NCBI RefSeq assembly: GCF_003428645.1
Contig: NZ_QVQH01000004.1
Span: forward strand, 62,001 to 126,000
From: Geodermatophilus marinus
GTDB taxonomy: Bacteria; Actinomycetota; Actinomycetes; Mycobacteriales; Geodermatophilaceae
DNA: 64,000 nucleotides
Reading direction: 5' to 3'
In this document: positions 17,372 through 26,088 of the stretch, in pieces
How positions within the stretch are numbered: position 1 is the first letter of the stretch
Layout: every line of letters starts with the position of its first letter
Notes under the pieces: model-generated
The model's input: only the letters and a program-made list of their open reading frames with translations
Databases searched by the model: none
What the model was told of the DNA's origin: nothing
Program-made: the position numbers and the translations under genes

Positions 17372-17602
17372 TCAGTGGCGGCGCAGGAGGCCGGAGACCA
17401 TCCGGCCGAGGCCTCCGCCCGATGCGGGCACCGGGGCCCGGCCCCTCGTCCCCGTGCCGCGGGTGCCCATGCCCCGCCCGGTCGCCGGGCGGCCCGTGCC
17501 ACGCGTCGGGCGGGCGGCGGTCCGGCCGCCCCGGGCCGCACCCCGCGCGGCGCCCCGCGTCGCCGACTCCGCCGTGCCCATCAGTCGTCCGAGGATGCTC
17601 AT
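17372..17602 (-). CDS. Small basic low-complexity protein
   Basis: A possible 76-residue protein starting MSILGRLMGTAESATRG, rich in Arg, Gly and Thr, and ending GRMVSGLLRRH. The hydrophobic-basic ends are plausible for a small actinobacterial protein downstream of cobN, but the ribosome site is weak and composition bias is high. No family recognised. Confidence 0.4.
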   Translation of the reverse strand: MSILGRLMGTAESATRGAARGAARGGRTAARPTRGTGRPATGRGMGTRGTGTRGRAPVPASGGGLGRMVSGLLRRH

Positions 17603-17696
17603 GGCGTTCGGGTACCCCGCCTCGCACGGGACATGACGAACGGATGACGGCGCCCGGAGCGCCGCAACGCGGTACACACGACCGGTCGCGCTGCGC

Positions 17697-20600
17697 TCAG
17701 GATCGGGCACCTTCCTGGGCCGGCGACCCACCGCCCTCGAGGTCCCCCTCGGTGTCCAGGTAGGCCTGCTGCAGCTCGGCGAGCAGGGCCGGGTCCGGCT
17801 CCGCCCACATCTCCCGGTCGACGGCCTCGAGCAGGCGCTCCGCGATGCCGTGCAGGGCCCACGGGTTCGACCGCTCCATGAACTCCCGGTTCTCCGGGTC
17901 CAGGACGTAGGTCCGGGCGAGCTTCTCGTACATCCAGTCGGCGACCACCCCGGTCGTGGCGTCGTAGCCGAACAGGTAGTCGACGGTGGCGGCCAGCTCG
18001 AAGGCGCCCTTGTAGCCGTGCCGGCGCATCGCCTCCAGCCACTTCGGGTTGACCACGCGAGCGCGGAAGACGCGGGCGGTCTCCTCGCCCAGCGACCGGG
18101 TGCGCACCTGCTCGGGCCGGGTGGAGTCGCCGATGTAGGCGACCGGCGCCCGCCCGGTCAGCACGCGGACGGTCGCCACCATGCCGCCGTGGTACTGGAA
18201 GTAGTCGTCGGAGTCGGCGATGTCGTGCTCGCGGGTGTCGACGTTCTTCGCCGCCACGGCGATCCGCTCGTACGCCGCCTCCATGTCCGGCCGCGCCGGC
18301 ACGCCGTCCAGGTCGCGGCCGTAGGCGTAGCCGCCCCACACCGCGTAGACCTCGGCGAGGTCGGCGTCACCGCGCCAGTCGCGGGAGTCGATCAGCGAGA
18401 GGAGCCCGGCGCCGTAGGCGCCCGGCTTGGAGCCGAACACCCGGGTGGTGGCCCGGCGGCGGTCGCCGTGGACGGCCTCGTCGGCATCGGCGTGCGCCTT
18501 CACGAAGTTCTGCCCGGCCGGCTCGTCGAGGCCGGCGACCAGGGTCACCGCGTCGTCGAGCATGGTCACCACGTGCGGGAAGGCGTCGCGGAAGAAGCCG
18601 GAGATGCGCACGGTCACGTCGATCCGCGGCCGGCCCAGCTCCTCCAGCGGCACCGGCTCCAGCGACGTCACCCGCCGCGAGGCGTCGTCCCAGACGGGGC
18701 GGACGCCGAGCAGCGCGAGCACCTCGGCGACGTCGTCGCCCGAGGTGCGCATCGCCGAGGTGCCCCAGACCGACAGGCCCACGGACGCCGGGTACGAGCC
18801 GGTGTCGGCGAGGTAGCGGGCGACCAGCGACTCCGCCATCGCCTGCCCCGTCTCCCACGCCAGCCGGGAGGGCACCGCACGCGGGTCGACGGAGTAGAAG
18901 TTCCGCCCGGTCGGCAGGACGTTCACCAGCCCGCGCAGCGGCGAGCCCGACGGCCCGGCCGGCACGTAGCCGCCCTCGAGGGCGTGCAGCGTGGCGTCGA
19001 GCTCGTCGGTGGTGCGCTCCAGCCGGGGCACCACCTCGTCGACGGCGAACCGCAGCACCGCGGCGACCGCCTCGTCGTCCCGGTCCAGCACCTCGCGGAC
19101 GACCTCGGGGACGGCGGGCGCCGTCCAGCCCCGCGCCTCCATGCCGCCCACCAGCGCGGCGGCGAGCTCCTCCACCCGGTCGGTCTCGCGCAGCCCCGCC
19201 GAGCCGTCCTCGGCCAGGCCGAGCGCCTCCCGCAGCCCCGGCAGCGCCACCGCGCCGCCCCAGATCTGCCGGGCGCGCAGCACCGCCAGCACCAGGTCGA
19301 CCCGGTCCCGCCCGGACGGCGGGGTGCCGAGCACGTGCAGGCCGTCGCGGATCTGGGAGTCCTTGATCTCGCACAGCCACCCGTCGACGTGCAGGATCAT
19401 CTCGTCGAAGTGCTCGTCGGCCGGCCGCTCGTCGAGCCCCAGGTCGGCGTCGAGCCTGGCCGCCTGCAGCAACGTCCAGATCTGCGCCCGGACGGCGGGC
19501 AGCTTGGCCGGGTCCATCGCCGCGACGTTGGCGTGCTCGTCGAGCAGCTGCTCCAGCCGGGCGATGTCGCCGTAGCTGTCCGCCCGCGCCATCGGCGGCA
19601 CCATGTGGTCGATCAGGGTGGCGTGCGCCCGGCGCTTGGCCTGCGAGCCCTCCCCCGGGTCGTTGACCAGGAACGGGTAGACCAGCGGGACGTCGCCGAT
19701 CGCGGCGTCCGGCCCGCACGAGGCCGACATGCCCACCGTCTTGCCGGGCAGCCACTCCACGTTGCCGTGCTTGCCGACGTGCACGATCGCGTGCGCGCCG
19801 AAGGAGGACCGCAGCCAGCGGTAGGCGGCCAGGTAGTGGTGCGACGGCGGCAGGTCCGGGTCGTGGTAGATCGCGATGGGGTTCTCGCCGAAGCCGCGCG
19901 GCGGCTGCACCATCACCACGACGTTGCCCGCCCGCAGGGCCGCGAGGACGATCGCCCCGTCGGACCCGTCGACGAACAGGGACCCGGGCGCGGGGCCCCA
20001 GTGCTCCTCCACCGCCTCGCGCAGGTCGGCCGGCAGGGTGTCGAAGAAGGCCCGGTACTCCGCGGCCGGGATGCGCACCGGGTTGCCCGACAACTGCTCC
20101 TCGGTGAGCCAGTTCTCGTCCTGCCCGCCGGCGGCGATCAGCGCGTGCACGAGCGCGTCGCCGTCCAGGTCGGCGACGCCGGGCAGCGCGCCGGGCCCGT
20201 CGAACGGGCCGACGTCGTAGCCGGCGCCGTGCATCGCGGCCAGCAGCCGGACCACCGACGCCGGGGTGTCCAGCCCGACGGCGTTGCCGATGCGGGCGTG
20301 CTTGGTCGGGTAGGCCGACAGCATCACGACGATCCGCCGCTGCTGCGGCGGGGTGTGCCGCAGCCGGGCGTGCGCGACGGCGGTGCCGGCCACCCGGGCG
20401 GCCCGCTCGGGGTCGGGCACGTAGCGGGTCAGCCCGTGCTCGTCGGTCTCCTTGAAGGAGAACGGCACGCTGATCAACCGGCCGTCGAACTCCGGGATGG
20501 CGACCTGGTTGCCGACGTCCAGCGGCGAGAGGCCGTCGTCGTCGGCCAGCCACTCCTCGCGGGAGCGGGTCAGGCACAGCCCCTGGACCACCGGCACGTC

Positions 20601-21317
20601 GAGCTCGGCGAGCGCGCCGACGTCCCACGCCCCGTCGTCCCCGCCGGCCTGCGCCGTGGCCGGCCGCGAGCCGCCGGCGGCGAGCACGGTGACCACGAGG
20701 GCATCGGCCGTGCGCAGCGTCTCGAGCAGGTCCACGGGCACGGTGCGCAGCGAGCTGACGAAGACCGGCATCGCGCGGCCGCCGGCGTCCTCGATCGCGG
20801 CGCAGAGGGCCTCGACGAACGCGGTGTTCCCCGCCAGGTGGTGCGCCCGGTAGTAGAGGACGGCGACGACCGGCCCCTCGGTCCGCCGCGGGGCGCGCTC
20901 CAGCAGCCCCCATTCGGGCGCGACCGACGGCGGCTCGAAGCCCTCGCCGGTGAGCAGCACGGTGTCGGAGAGGAAGCGGTGCAGCTGGACGAGGTTGTCG
21001 GGCCCGCCCTGGGCCAGGTAGCCGTGCGCCTCGGTGGCCACCCCCATCGGGACGGTGGACAGCTCCATCAGCTCGGCGTCGGGCACCTGCTCCCCGCCGA
21101 GGACGACGACCGGCGCCGGCCCGGCCAGCAGCGGGGCGAGCAGCTCCTCGTACTGCCGGCGCACGCCGAGGATGCGGACGACGACCAGCGCGCTGCCCTC
21201 GGCGAGCGCGGCCACGCCGCCGGCGTCGAGGCGGGCCGGGTTGCCCAGCCGCCACTCGGCGCCGCTGGCGCGGGCGGAGAGCAGGTCGGTGTCGCTGGTG
21301 GAGAGCAGGGTGAACAC
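17697..21317 (-). CDS. cobN: Cobaltochelatase subunit CobN
   Basis: A 1206-residue protein, the normal length for the large, tetrapyrrole-binding subunit of the aerobic cobalt chelatase. It inserts Co2+ into hydrogenobyrinic acid a,c-diamide with an ATPase partner. Segments such as GNPVRIPAAEYRAFFDTL, HVGKHGNVEWLPGK and DYLFGYDATTGVVADWMYE are family hallmarks. GTG 21317 has an ideal ribosome site (GGGAGG, 6 bases upstream); the open frame upstream of it is leader. The likely partner here is the ChlI-ChlD fusion at 60075. The transcript leader holds a candidate cobalamin riboswitch. Confidence 0.95.
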   Translation of the reverse strand: MFTLLSTSDTDLLSARASGAEWRLGNPARLDAGGVAALAEGSALVVVRILGVRRQYEELLAPLLAGPAPVVVLGGEQVPDAELMELSTVPMGVATEAHGYLAQGGPDNLVQLHRFLSDTVLLTGEGFEPPSVAPEWGLLERAPRRTEGPVVAVLYYRAHHLAGNTAFVEALCAAIEDAGGRAMPVFVSSLRTVPVDLLETLRTADALVVTVLAAGGSRPATAQAGGDDGAWDVGALAELDVPVVQGLCLTRSREEWLADDDGLSPLDVGNQVAIPEFDGRLISVPFSFKETDEHGLTRYVPDPERAARVAGTAVAHARLRHTPPQQRRIVVMLSAYPTKHARIGNAVGLDTPASVVRLLAAMHGAGYDVGPFDGPGALPGVADLDGDALVHALIAAGGQDENWLTEEQLSGNPVRIPAAEYRAFFDTLPADLREAVEEHWGPAPGSLFVDGSDGAIVLAALRAGNVVVMVQPPRGFGENPIAIYHDPDLPPSHHYLAAYRWLRSSFGAHAIVHVGKHGNVEWLPGKTVGMSASCGPDAAIGDVPLVYPFLVNDPGEGSQAKRRAHATLIDHMVPPMARADSYGDIARLEQLLDEHANVAAMDPAKLPAVRAQIWTLLQAARLDADLGLDERPADEHFDEMILHVDGWLCEIKDSQIRDGLHVLGTPPSGRDRVDLVLAVLRARQIWGGAVALPGLREALGLAEDGSAGLRETDRVEELAAALVGGMEARGWTAPAVPEVVREVLDRDDEAVAAVLRFAVDEVVPRLERTTDELDATLHALEGGYVPAGPSGSPLRGLVNVLPTGRNFYSVDPRAVPSRLAWETGQAMAESLVARYLADTGSYPASVGLSVWGTSAMRTSGDDVAEVLALLGVRPVWDDASRRVTSLEPVPLEELGRPRIDVTVRISGFFRDAFPHVVTMLDDAVTLVAGLDEPAGQNFVKAHADADEAVHGDRRRATTRVFGSKPGAYGAGLLSLIDSRDWRGDADLAEVYAVWGGYAYGRDLDGVPARPDMEAAYERIAVAAKNVDTREHDIADSDDYFQYHGGMVATVRVLTGRAPVAYIGDSTRPEQVRTRSLGEETARVFRARVVNPKWLEAMRRHGYKGAFELAATVDYLFGYDATTGVVADWMYEKLARTYVLDPENREFMERSNPWALHGIAERLLEAVDREMWAEPDPALLAELQQAYLDTEGDLEGGGSPAQEGARS

Positions 21318-21394
21318 GTGCGGCCTCCCTCGGGGTCCGCGCCCCGGGTCGTCGGGCACGGCAGCCGGGGTGCCCGGCTCGCCCGGGGCCGGGT

Positions 21395-21500
21395 TCACGG
21401 TGGTCTGCTGCAGACGCTACCGGGCGGCGCGGCGCGGGCTCACCGGCTTCCCGGCCACCACGGCAGCGGGACGGCACGGAGCGCGGACCCGTCCGGCCCA
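21395..21500 (-). promoter_or_regulatory. Candidate cobalamin riboswitch (short variant) in the cobN leader
   Basis: On the minus strand the leader contains GCCGGGAAGCCGGTGAGCCC followed by a GCGCCGCGC stretch and then GCAGCAGACCACC. This follows the order of the GGGAA-n3-GGTG core, the GCGG(T)C segment and a B12-box-like end of short actinobacterial cobalamin riboswitches. It is less canonical than the element at 59828. About 80 bases separate it from the cobN start. Covariance-model scoring was not possible. Confidence 0.5.
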
Positions 21501-21767
21501 CCGCGCACCCCTCCGCCCGGTCGACCGGCTCCGGGTCGACGGCGTCCGTGACGCGGCGGAGGACGTCGCGGGCGGCGGTGCACAGGCTCACCACGATCGC
21601 CGCGGTGACGAGCGGATCGGCCAGCGGGGTCGCCCGACCCGCCCGCGGTCACGACGGGCCCCCGGGGCGACACTCCGACGGCGCGGGCGGGGACGGGCCG
21701 TCATCCGCCCCCGGCCGGCCCGCGGACGGCCAGGTGAGAACGGCCGAACACGCCCGTGACCTGCAGG

Positions 21768-21784
21768 TTAGGTCAGCCTCGGCT
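21768..21784. promoter_or_regulatory. Candidate IdeR/DtxR iron box upstream of the DUF1540 gene
   Basis: TTAGGTCAGCCTCGGCT matches the iron-box core TTAGGTTAGSCTAACCT at about 13-14 of 17 positions, with its left half nearly perfect. It lies 40 bases before the DUF1540 start, where a repressor would block transcription. Confidence 0.5.
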
Positions 21785-21823
21785 TGCTGGCGGGCGTCGC
21801 GCGGAGCTGTCAGCCTGGGGCCC

Positions 21824-22114
21824 ATGACGTCGCTCCAGGAACTGCCCCAGGTCCAGAACTGCGCCGTGAGCAGCTGCTCCTACAACGCCGACTCGGCGTG
21901 CCACGCCGGCGCCATCACCATCACCGCCGACCACGCGCACTGCGGCACGTTCGTCGAGATCTCCTTCCGCGGCGGCCTCGACCGCAGCGGGCTCGTCGGC
22001 GCCTGCCACCGCTCGGACTGCAGGCACAACGACAAGCTCGAGTGCACCGCCCCGGGCGTGCAGGTCGGCCCCGGCGCGGACGCCGCCGACTGCCTGACCT
22101 ACGAGGCCAGGTAG
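21824..22114 (+). CDS. DUF1540 cysteine-rich small protein
   Basis: A 96-residue protein with eight Cys, beginning with the DUF1540-type pattern NCAVSSCSYNADSACHAGAI, then HCGTF, ACHRSDCRHNDKLEC and DCL. The Cys spacing suggests metal or Fe-S binding. ATG 21824 lacks a clear ribosome site. An iron box upstream and a convergent partner that also has an iron box suggest a function in iron limitation. Molecular role unknown. Confidence 0.8.
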   Translation: MTSLQELPQVQNCAVSSCSYNADSACHAGAITITADHAHCGTFVEISFRGGLDRSGLVGACHRSDCRHNDKLECTAPGVQVGPGADAADCLTYEAR

Positions 22115-22120
22115 CCCACC

Positions 22121-22139
22121 CCTGGCCTACGAGGCCAGG
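22121..22139. terminator. Hairpin between convergent iron-box genes
   Basis: CCTGGCCT-ACG-AGGCCAGG forms a perfect 8-bp stem with a 3-base loop, overlapping the stop codon of the minus-strand gene and lying 7 bases after the plus-strand stop. It could end transcription from both sides. CCTACGAGGCCAGG-like sequence also occurs at 22098-22111, the end of the DUF1540 gene, so part of the hairpin is a direct duplication. Confidence 0.5.
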
Positions 22140-22555
22140 AAGTCCAGGTCGGCCACGGGCTCGGCGCGGACACCGCCCGACGGGTCGGCGCGCAGCGCGC
22201 CGTCGGCCACCGAGAGCGCGGCCACCGGGTCGGTGTCGTCGACGAGGACGGCCCGGCCCGGGGCCGCCATGCCCCGGACCGCGTCGAGCACGGCCCGCCG
22301 CTCGGCCGCCGCCAGCCCGTCGGTCACCCGCTCGACCAGCACGATCGACGCCGGGCCCCGCCCGGCCGTCTCCAGCGCGGCGAGCCGCTCCGCCACGTCC
22401 TGCTCCGCCGCTGCGGTGAGCCGTTCCACGGGCACCGATCCGTGACCGGTCGCGCAGCGGCCCGTCGTGTCGTCCAGCGCCGCCATGACCGCACGGCGTG
22501 CGCCGTCCGGACCCAGCAGCACCGTCACGCCGCCGAGCGCCAACCGCAGCCCCAT
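22127..22555 (-). CDS. Degenerate ABC-ATPase-like protein
   Basis: A 142-residue protein that resembles a shortened ABC ATPase without catalytic residues. The Walker A position reads LLGPDGARR instead of GxxGxGKST, the Walker B end reads SIVLVERVTDGL instead of LLLDEPTDGL, and the H-loop position lacks His (VLVDDTDP). D-loop-like and following helices (AAERRAVLDAVRGMA) remain. ATG 22555 has a strong GGGAGGG ribosome site. An iron box lies just upstream. Convergent with the DUF1540 gene. Probably a non-hydrolysing regulator or scaffold; unproven. Confidence 0.65.
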   Translation of the reverse strand: MGLRLALGGVTVLLGPDGARRAVMAALDDTTGRCATGHGSVPVERLTAAAEQDVAERLAALETAGRGPASIVLVERVTDGLAAAERRAVLDAVRGMAAPGRAVLVDDTDPVAALSVADGALRADPSGGVRAEPVADLDFLAS

Positions 22556-22574
22556 CTGCCCTCCCTCGATCGAG

Positions 22575-22593
22575 TAAGGGAAGGCTAACCTCC
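22575..22593. promoter_or_regulatory. Candidate IdeR/DtxR iron box upstream of the ABC-like gene
   Basis: TAAGGGAAGGCTAACCTCC matches the 19-bp IdeR consensus at 14 positions, including an unbroken GGCTAACCT half. It lies about 20 bases upstream of the ATG on the minus strand. Confidence 0.6.
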
Positions 22594-22741
22594 CGTCGGC
22601 GCACCCGTCCAGGGCCGATGGTCCCGTCCCCGGCCGCACCGGACCCCGCCCGCGTCACGGGATCGTCACATCGCCGGGCTGCCGAGAGAGCCGGACCCCG
22701 CTAGCGTGCCCGCAACGACCGCCGGAGACAGGGGCCAGCCC

Positions 22742-23179
22742 ATGTCCAGTTCGATCGTGGTGGGGCTCGACGGCAGCGAGTCCAGCACGCGCGCCGCGCA
22801 CGCGGCGGCCGACGCCGCGCGCCGGCACGGGCTGAGGCTCGTCCTGGCCTACGTCGTCCCCTGGTCGCCGTTCGAGATCCACACCGCCGAGGAGAACGAG
22901 CGGCGCTCGATCGACAGGCGCCAGGAGATCGCCACGGCGCAGGAGAAGTTCCTCGACCCGGTGCTGCAGCAGCTCTCCACCGGCGGTGACCTCCAGGTGG
23001 AGAGCGTGGTCCGGCACGGCCACGCCGCCGAGACGCTGGTGGCCCTGGCCCGCGAGCACGACGCGGCGTGGATCACCGTCGGCCGGGTGGGCCAGAGCCG
23101 GGTGCGCACCCTCCTCTTCGGCTCCACCCCGAGCAGCCTCATCCAACTGTCCCCCGTCCCGGTGCTGGTGGTCCCGTGA
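22742..23179 (+). CDS. Universal stress protein (UspA family, ATP-binding type)
   Basis: A 145-residue single-domain USP. It has the N-terminal VVGLDGSESS and the ATP-binding pattern G-2x-G-9x-G-(S/T) (GRVGQSRVRTLLFGST), so it belongs to the nucleotide-binding class. A TAGCGT -10 box precedes it with a short leader. Its stop overlaps the symporter start by 4 bases (GTGA), implying co-translation. Confidence 0.9.
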   Translation: MSSSIVVGLDGSESSTRAAHAAADAARRHGLRLVLAYVVPWSPFEIHTAEENERRSIDRRQEIATAQEKFLDPVLQQLSTGGDLQVESVVRHGHAAETLVALAREHDAAWITVGRVGQSRVRTLLFGSTPSSLIQLSPVPVLVVP

Positions 23180-24681
23180 ACGAGTCGTCCGACCTGCTGG
23201 CCGCCACCTTCGACGAGAGCGTCAACGCGTTCTTCGAGCCCATCTCGACCGCGATCTCCACGGTCGTCTTCTACGCCATCCCGCTCGACTTCCTCGGCGA
23301 GGGCGTGGAGCTGCCGCTGATCGTCGTGTGGCTCGTCATCGCCGGGGCGTTCTTCACCGTCTACCTGCGCGGCTTCCAGTTCCGCGCGTTCGGCCAGGCG
23401 GTCCGGCTCATCCGGGGCCGGTACGACGACCCGCGCGACGCCGGCGAGGTCACCCACTTCCAGGCGCTCGCCACGGCGGTCTCGGGCACCGTCGGGCTGG
23501 GCAACATCGCCGGCGTCGCGGTGGCCATCTCGCTCGGCGGGCCCGGCGCCACCTTCTGGATGATCATCGCCGGGCTGCTCGGCATGTGCACCAAGGGCGT
23601 GGAGTGCACGCTCGGGGTGAAGTACCGCAACGAGTACCCCGACGGCCGGGTCTCCGGCGGCCCGATGTACTACCTGACCAAGGGGCTCCGGGAGAAGAGC
23701 CCGCGGCTGGGCACCCTCGGCAAGGTCCTCGCCGTCCTGTTCTGCATCTTCACCCTGGGCGGCGCCGTCGGCGGCGGGAACATGTTCCAGGCCAACCAGG
23801 CCTTCAGCCAGGCGCAGTCGGTGACCGGCGGGGACGACGGACCGCTCGGGTTCGGCGCCGCCGGTGCGGTGTTCGGCCTGGTGCTGGCGCTGCTCGTCGG
23901 CGCGGTGATCATCGGCGGGATCCGCAGCATCGCCCGGGTCACCGACAAGCTGGTGCCGTTCATGGCCGTCTTCTACGTGGTCGCCTGCCTGACGGTGCTG
24001 TTCGTCAACATCGACCAGGTCCCCGAGGCCCTGGCGAGCATCGTCACCGAGGCGTTCAGCCCGGAGGCCGGCTACGGCGGGCTCGTCGGCGTGCTGATCC
24101 AGGGCTTCCGCCGGGCGGCCTTCAGCAACGAGGCCGGCCTGGGCTCCGCGGCCATCGCGCACTCCGCGGTCAAGACCAACGAGCCGGCCACCGAGGGCCA
24201 CGTCGCCGTCCTCGAGCCGTTCATCGACACCGTCGTCATCTGCACGATGACCGCGCTGGCGATCGTGATCACCGGGACCTACGCCGACGAGTCCAGCGCC
24301 CCGGGCGTGGAGACCACCTCGGCGGCCTTCGAGACCGTCGTCGGGTGGTTCCCGGTCGTGCTGGCGATCGCGGTGATCCTCTTCGCCTACTCGACCATGC
24401 TGGCCTGGAGCTACTACGGGCTGAAGGCCGCGACCTACCTCTTCGGTGAGTCGATGCTCGTCGACCGCACCTGGAAGCTCATCTTCTGCGTCTTCGTGAT
24501 CATCGGCGCGTCGTCGACGCTCGACTCGGTGATCGGCTTCTCCGACAGCATGATCTTCCTGATGGCGCTACCGAACATCGTCGGGCTCTACATCCTGGCC
24601 CGGGTGGTGAAGCGGGAGATCAACGGCTACCGCGAGCGGCTGGCCAGCGGCGAGATCCTCCCGGTGGCCGAGCGCCGCTGA
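23176..24681 (+). CDS. AGCS-family sodium:alanine/glycine symporter
   Basis: A 501-residue transporter with about eleven membrane segments. Family signatures include ALATAVSGTVGLGNIAGVA near residue 100, GGPMYYLTKGL, and RAAFSNEAGLGSAAIAHS near 315. It imports alanine or glycine with Na+. GTG 23176 overlaps the USP stop, an uncommon pairing that hints at USP control of the transporter. Confidence 0.93.
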   Translation: MNESSDLLAATFDESVNAFFEPISTAISTVVFYAIPLDFLGEGVELPLIVVWLVIAGAFFTVYLRGFQFRAFGQAVRLIRGRYDDPRDAGEVTHFQALATAVSGTVGLGNIAGVAVAISLGGPGATFWMIIAGLLGMCTKGVECTLGVKYRNEYPDGRVSGGPMYYLTKGLREKSPRLGTLGKVLAVLFCIFTLGGAVGGGNMFQANQAFSQAQSVTGGDDGPLGFGAAGAVFGLVLALLVGAVIIGGIRSIARVTDKLVPFMAVFYVVACLTVLFVNIDQVPEALASIVTEAFSPEAGYGGLVGVLIQGFRRAAFSNEAGLGSAAIAHSAVKTNEPATEGHVAVLEPFIDTVVICTMTALAIVITGTYADESSAPGVETTSAAFETVVGWFPVVLAIAVILFAYSTMLAWSYYGLKAATYLFGESMLVDRTWKLIFCVFVIIGASSTLDSVIGFSDSMIFLMALPNIVGLYILARVVKREINGYRERLASGEILPVAERR

Positions 24682-24845
24682 GCCGAGCCTCGCTGAGCCG
24701 AGCGCCCGCCGGTCCGGGGTCCCGGGGCGCCCCGCCTCCCCGGGCCGGTCCGACCCGCCGCGGGGCACTCCCGCACCGGGCCCTTCGTTGACCGGGTGCA
24801 GCCACACCGACGAGGGTCGGCGACCACGCGACGGAGGGCGGCCTC

Positions 24846-25562
24846 ATGGCGCGGAGGAGCGATCGCCAGCGCGCGACCACCACGGCCCGGTCACCGGCCG
24901 GGCAGGAGCGGACCGGGAGCCGGGTCCACCTCGTGCACCGGGCGGGCGCCGTCGTCATCGGCGTCGTCCTGCTCGTCTTCGCGGTGCTCGGGTTCGCCCG
25001 CGGCCTGGCGTTCTTCTCGACGAGCGGGCAGACCGTCCTGGGCCTGTCGACCAACGGCCTGCTGTCGACGATCTCCGTGGTCGTCGGCCTGGTCCTCATC
25101 GGGGCCGCCACGCTCGGGGGCCCGCGGACCGCCTCGACCGTGATGATCGTCGTCGGCATCCTGTTCCTGCTGTCGGCGCTGGCGAACCTCTTCGTGCTGC
25201 TCCTGGACGAGGACCTGAACATCCTGGCCTTCGAGTTCAACAACGTGGTGTTCTCGGTCGTCGTCGGCCTCGTGCTCCTGCTGCTCGGCGCCTACGGCCG
25301 GATCAGCGGCAACCTGCCGGACGAGAGCCCCTACCACCGGCCCACGGACACCGGCGGGGCCGGCAGCCGGCCGCTGTCCGAGGACCTGCCGCACAACGAG
25401 GCGGAGGCCGCGGCGGACGAGGCCCTGCGGGAGGCCGAGCGCGCCGTCGCCCAGGGCACCGCGACCGGCGAGCAGCGCCGCCGGGTGGAGGCCATGTCGC
25501 ACGTGAGCCGGCCGCAGGACCGCCGGCGGGTGTGGATGGAGTCCGGCGGGCCGCCGCGCTGA
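24846..25562 (+). CDS. DUF4383 four-helix membrane protein (paralogue 1)
   Basis: A 238-residue protein with a basic N-terminus, four membrane helices (about 35-160), and a hydrophilic tail ending VSRPQDRRRVWMESGGPPR. The segment FFSTSGQTVLGLSTNGLLSTIS and GAYGRISGNLPDESPYH are shared with the second copy at 26089. ATG 24846 follows GGAGG at the right distance. Function unknown. Confidence 0.85.
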   Translation: MARRSDRQRATTTARSPAGQERTGSRVHLVHRAGAVVIGVVLLVFAVLGFARGLAFFSTSGQTVLGLSTNGLLSTISVVVGLVLIGAATLGGPRTASTVMIVVGILFLLSALANLFVLLLDEDLNILAFEFNNVVFSVVVGLVLLLLGAYGRISGNLPDESPYHRPTDTGGAGSRPLSEDLPHNEAEAAADEALREAERAVAQGTATGEQRRRVEAMSHVSRPQDRRRVWMESGGPPR

Positions 25563-25596
25563 CCGCCCCGCGGCGCGCTCGGCCCGCCCCGGGCGC

Positions 25597-25926
25597 TCAG
25601 TCCGCCCCGAGCGCGTCGGCCATGCGGTGGTGCGGCACCGCCTCACCGGCCCGGCTCTGCCGCTCCAGCGTGCGGGCCAGGGCCCGGCGCGCCCAGCCGT
25701 TGGACGGCGCCAGCTCGACCAGCCGCCCCAGGGCCTCCTCGGCCCGGCCGAGCTGGGCCGAGCCGTAGTACGCGCGGGCCAGCGCCTCGAGCGCCGCCTC
25801 GTTCGCCGGCTCCGCCTCGACCAGCGGCTCGAGCACCCGGGCCGCCTCGATGGGCTGGCCCATCGCGAGGAAGAGGTCGGCGCGCAGGAACTCCGAGTGC
25901 AGGTCGTGGCCGGGGAACTGGGTCAT
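25597..25926 (-). CDS. Small TPR-repeat protein
   Basis: A 109-residue protein with about three tetratricopeptide repeats (for example AARVLEPLVEAEPANEAALEALARAYYGSAQLGRAEEAL, read as overlapping units). TPRs mediate protein contacts. It lies between the two DUF4383 genes, opposite in strand, and divergent from the second. Confidence 0.8.
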   Translation of the reverse strand: MTQFPGHDLHSEFLRADLFLAMGQPIEAARVLEPLVEAEPANEAALEALARAYYGSAQLGRAEEALGRLVELAPSNGWARRALARTLERQSRAGEAVPHHRMADALGAD

Positions 25927-26088
25927 GCCCGCGTCAACACCGCGCAGCCGCGAGGACTTCCGCCCCCGACGAGGGCACAAGATGGCGCGCGACTTTCTTG
26001 CCCCCGGCTGCATCCCGGGGGCCGATCCGGGGGAAGTACCGGGTGTCCCCGACCTCACACGGGTCGACCTCACACGAGGGAGCACGCC

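Noticed and set aside
21318-21398. A longer CobN starting at 21398
   Set aside because: The GTG at 21317 has an ideal ribosome site and matches the family's start; the extra segment overlaps the candidate riboswitch.
17850-21551. A plus-strand open frame of over 1200 codons opposite cobN
   Set aside because: It mirrors cobN almost exactly, has His/Arg/Val-rich shadow composition, and shows no domain. High GC creates such antisense frames.
25975-26012. Imperfect hairpin GGGCACAAG...CTTGCCC between the TPR and DUF4383 genes
   Set aside because: It is bulged, lies between divergent genes and has no clear role; kept out as a feature.
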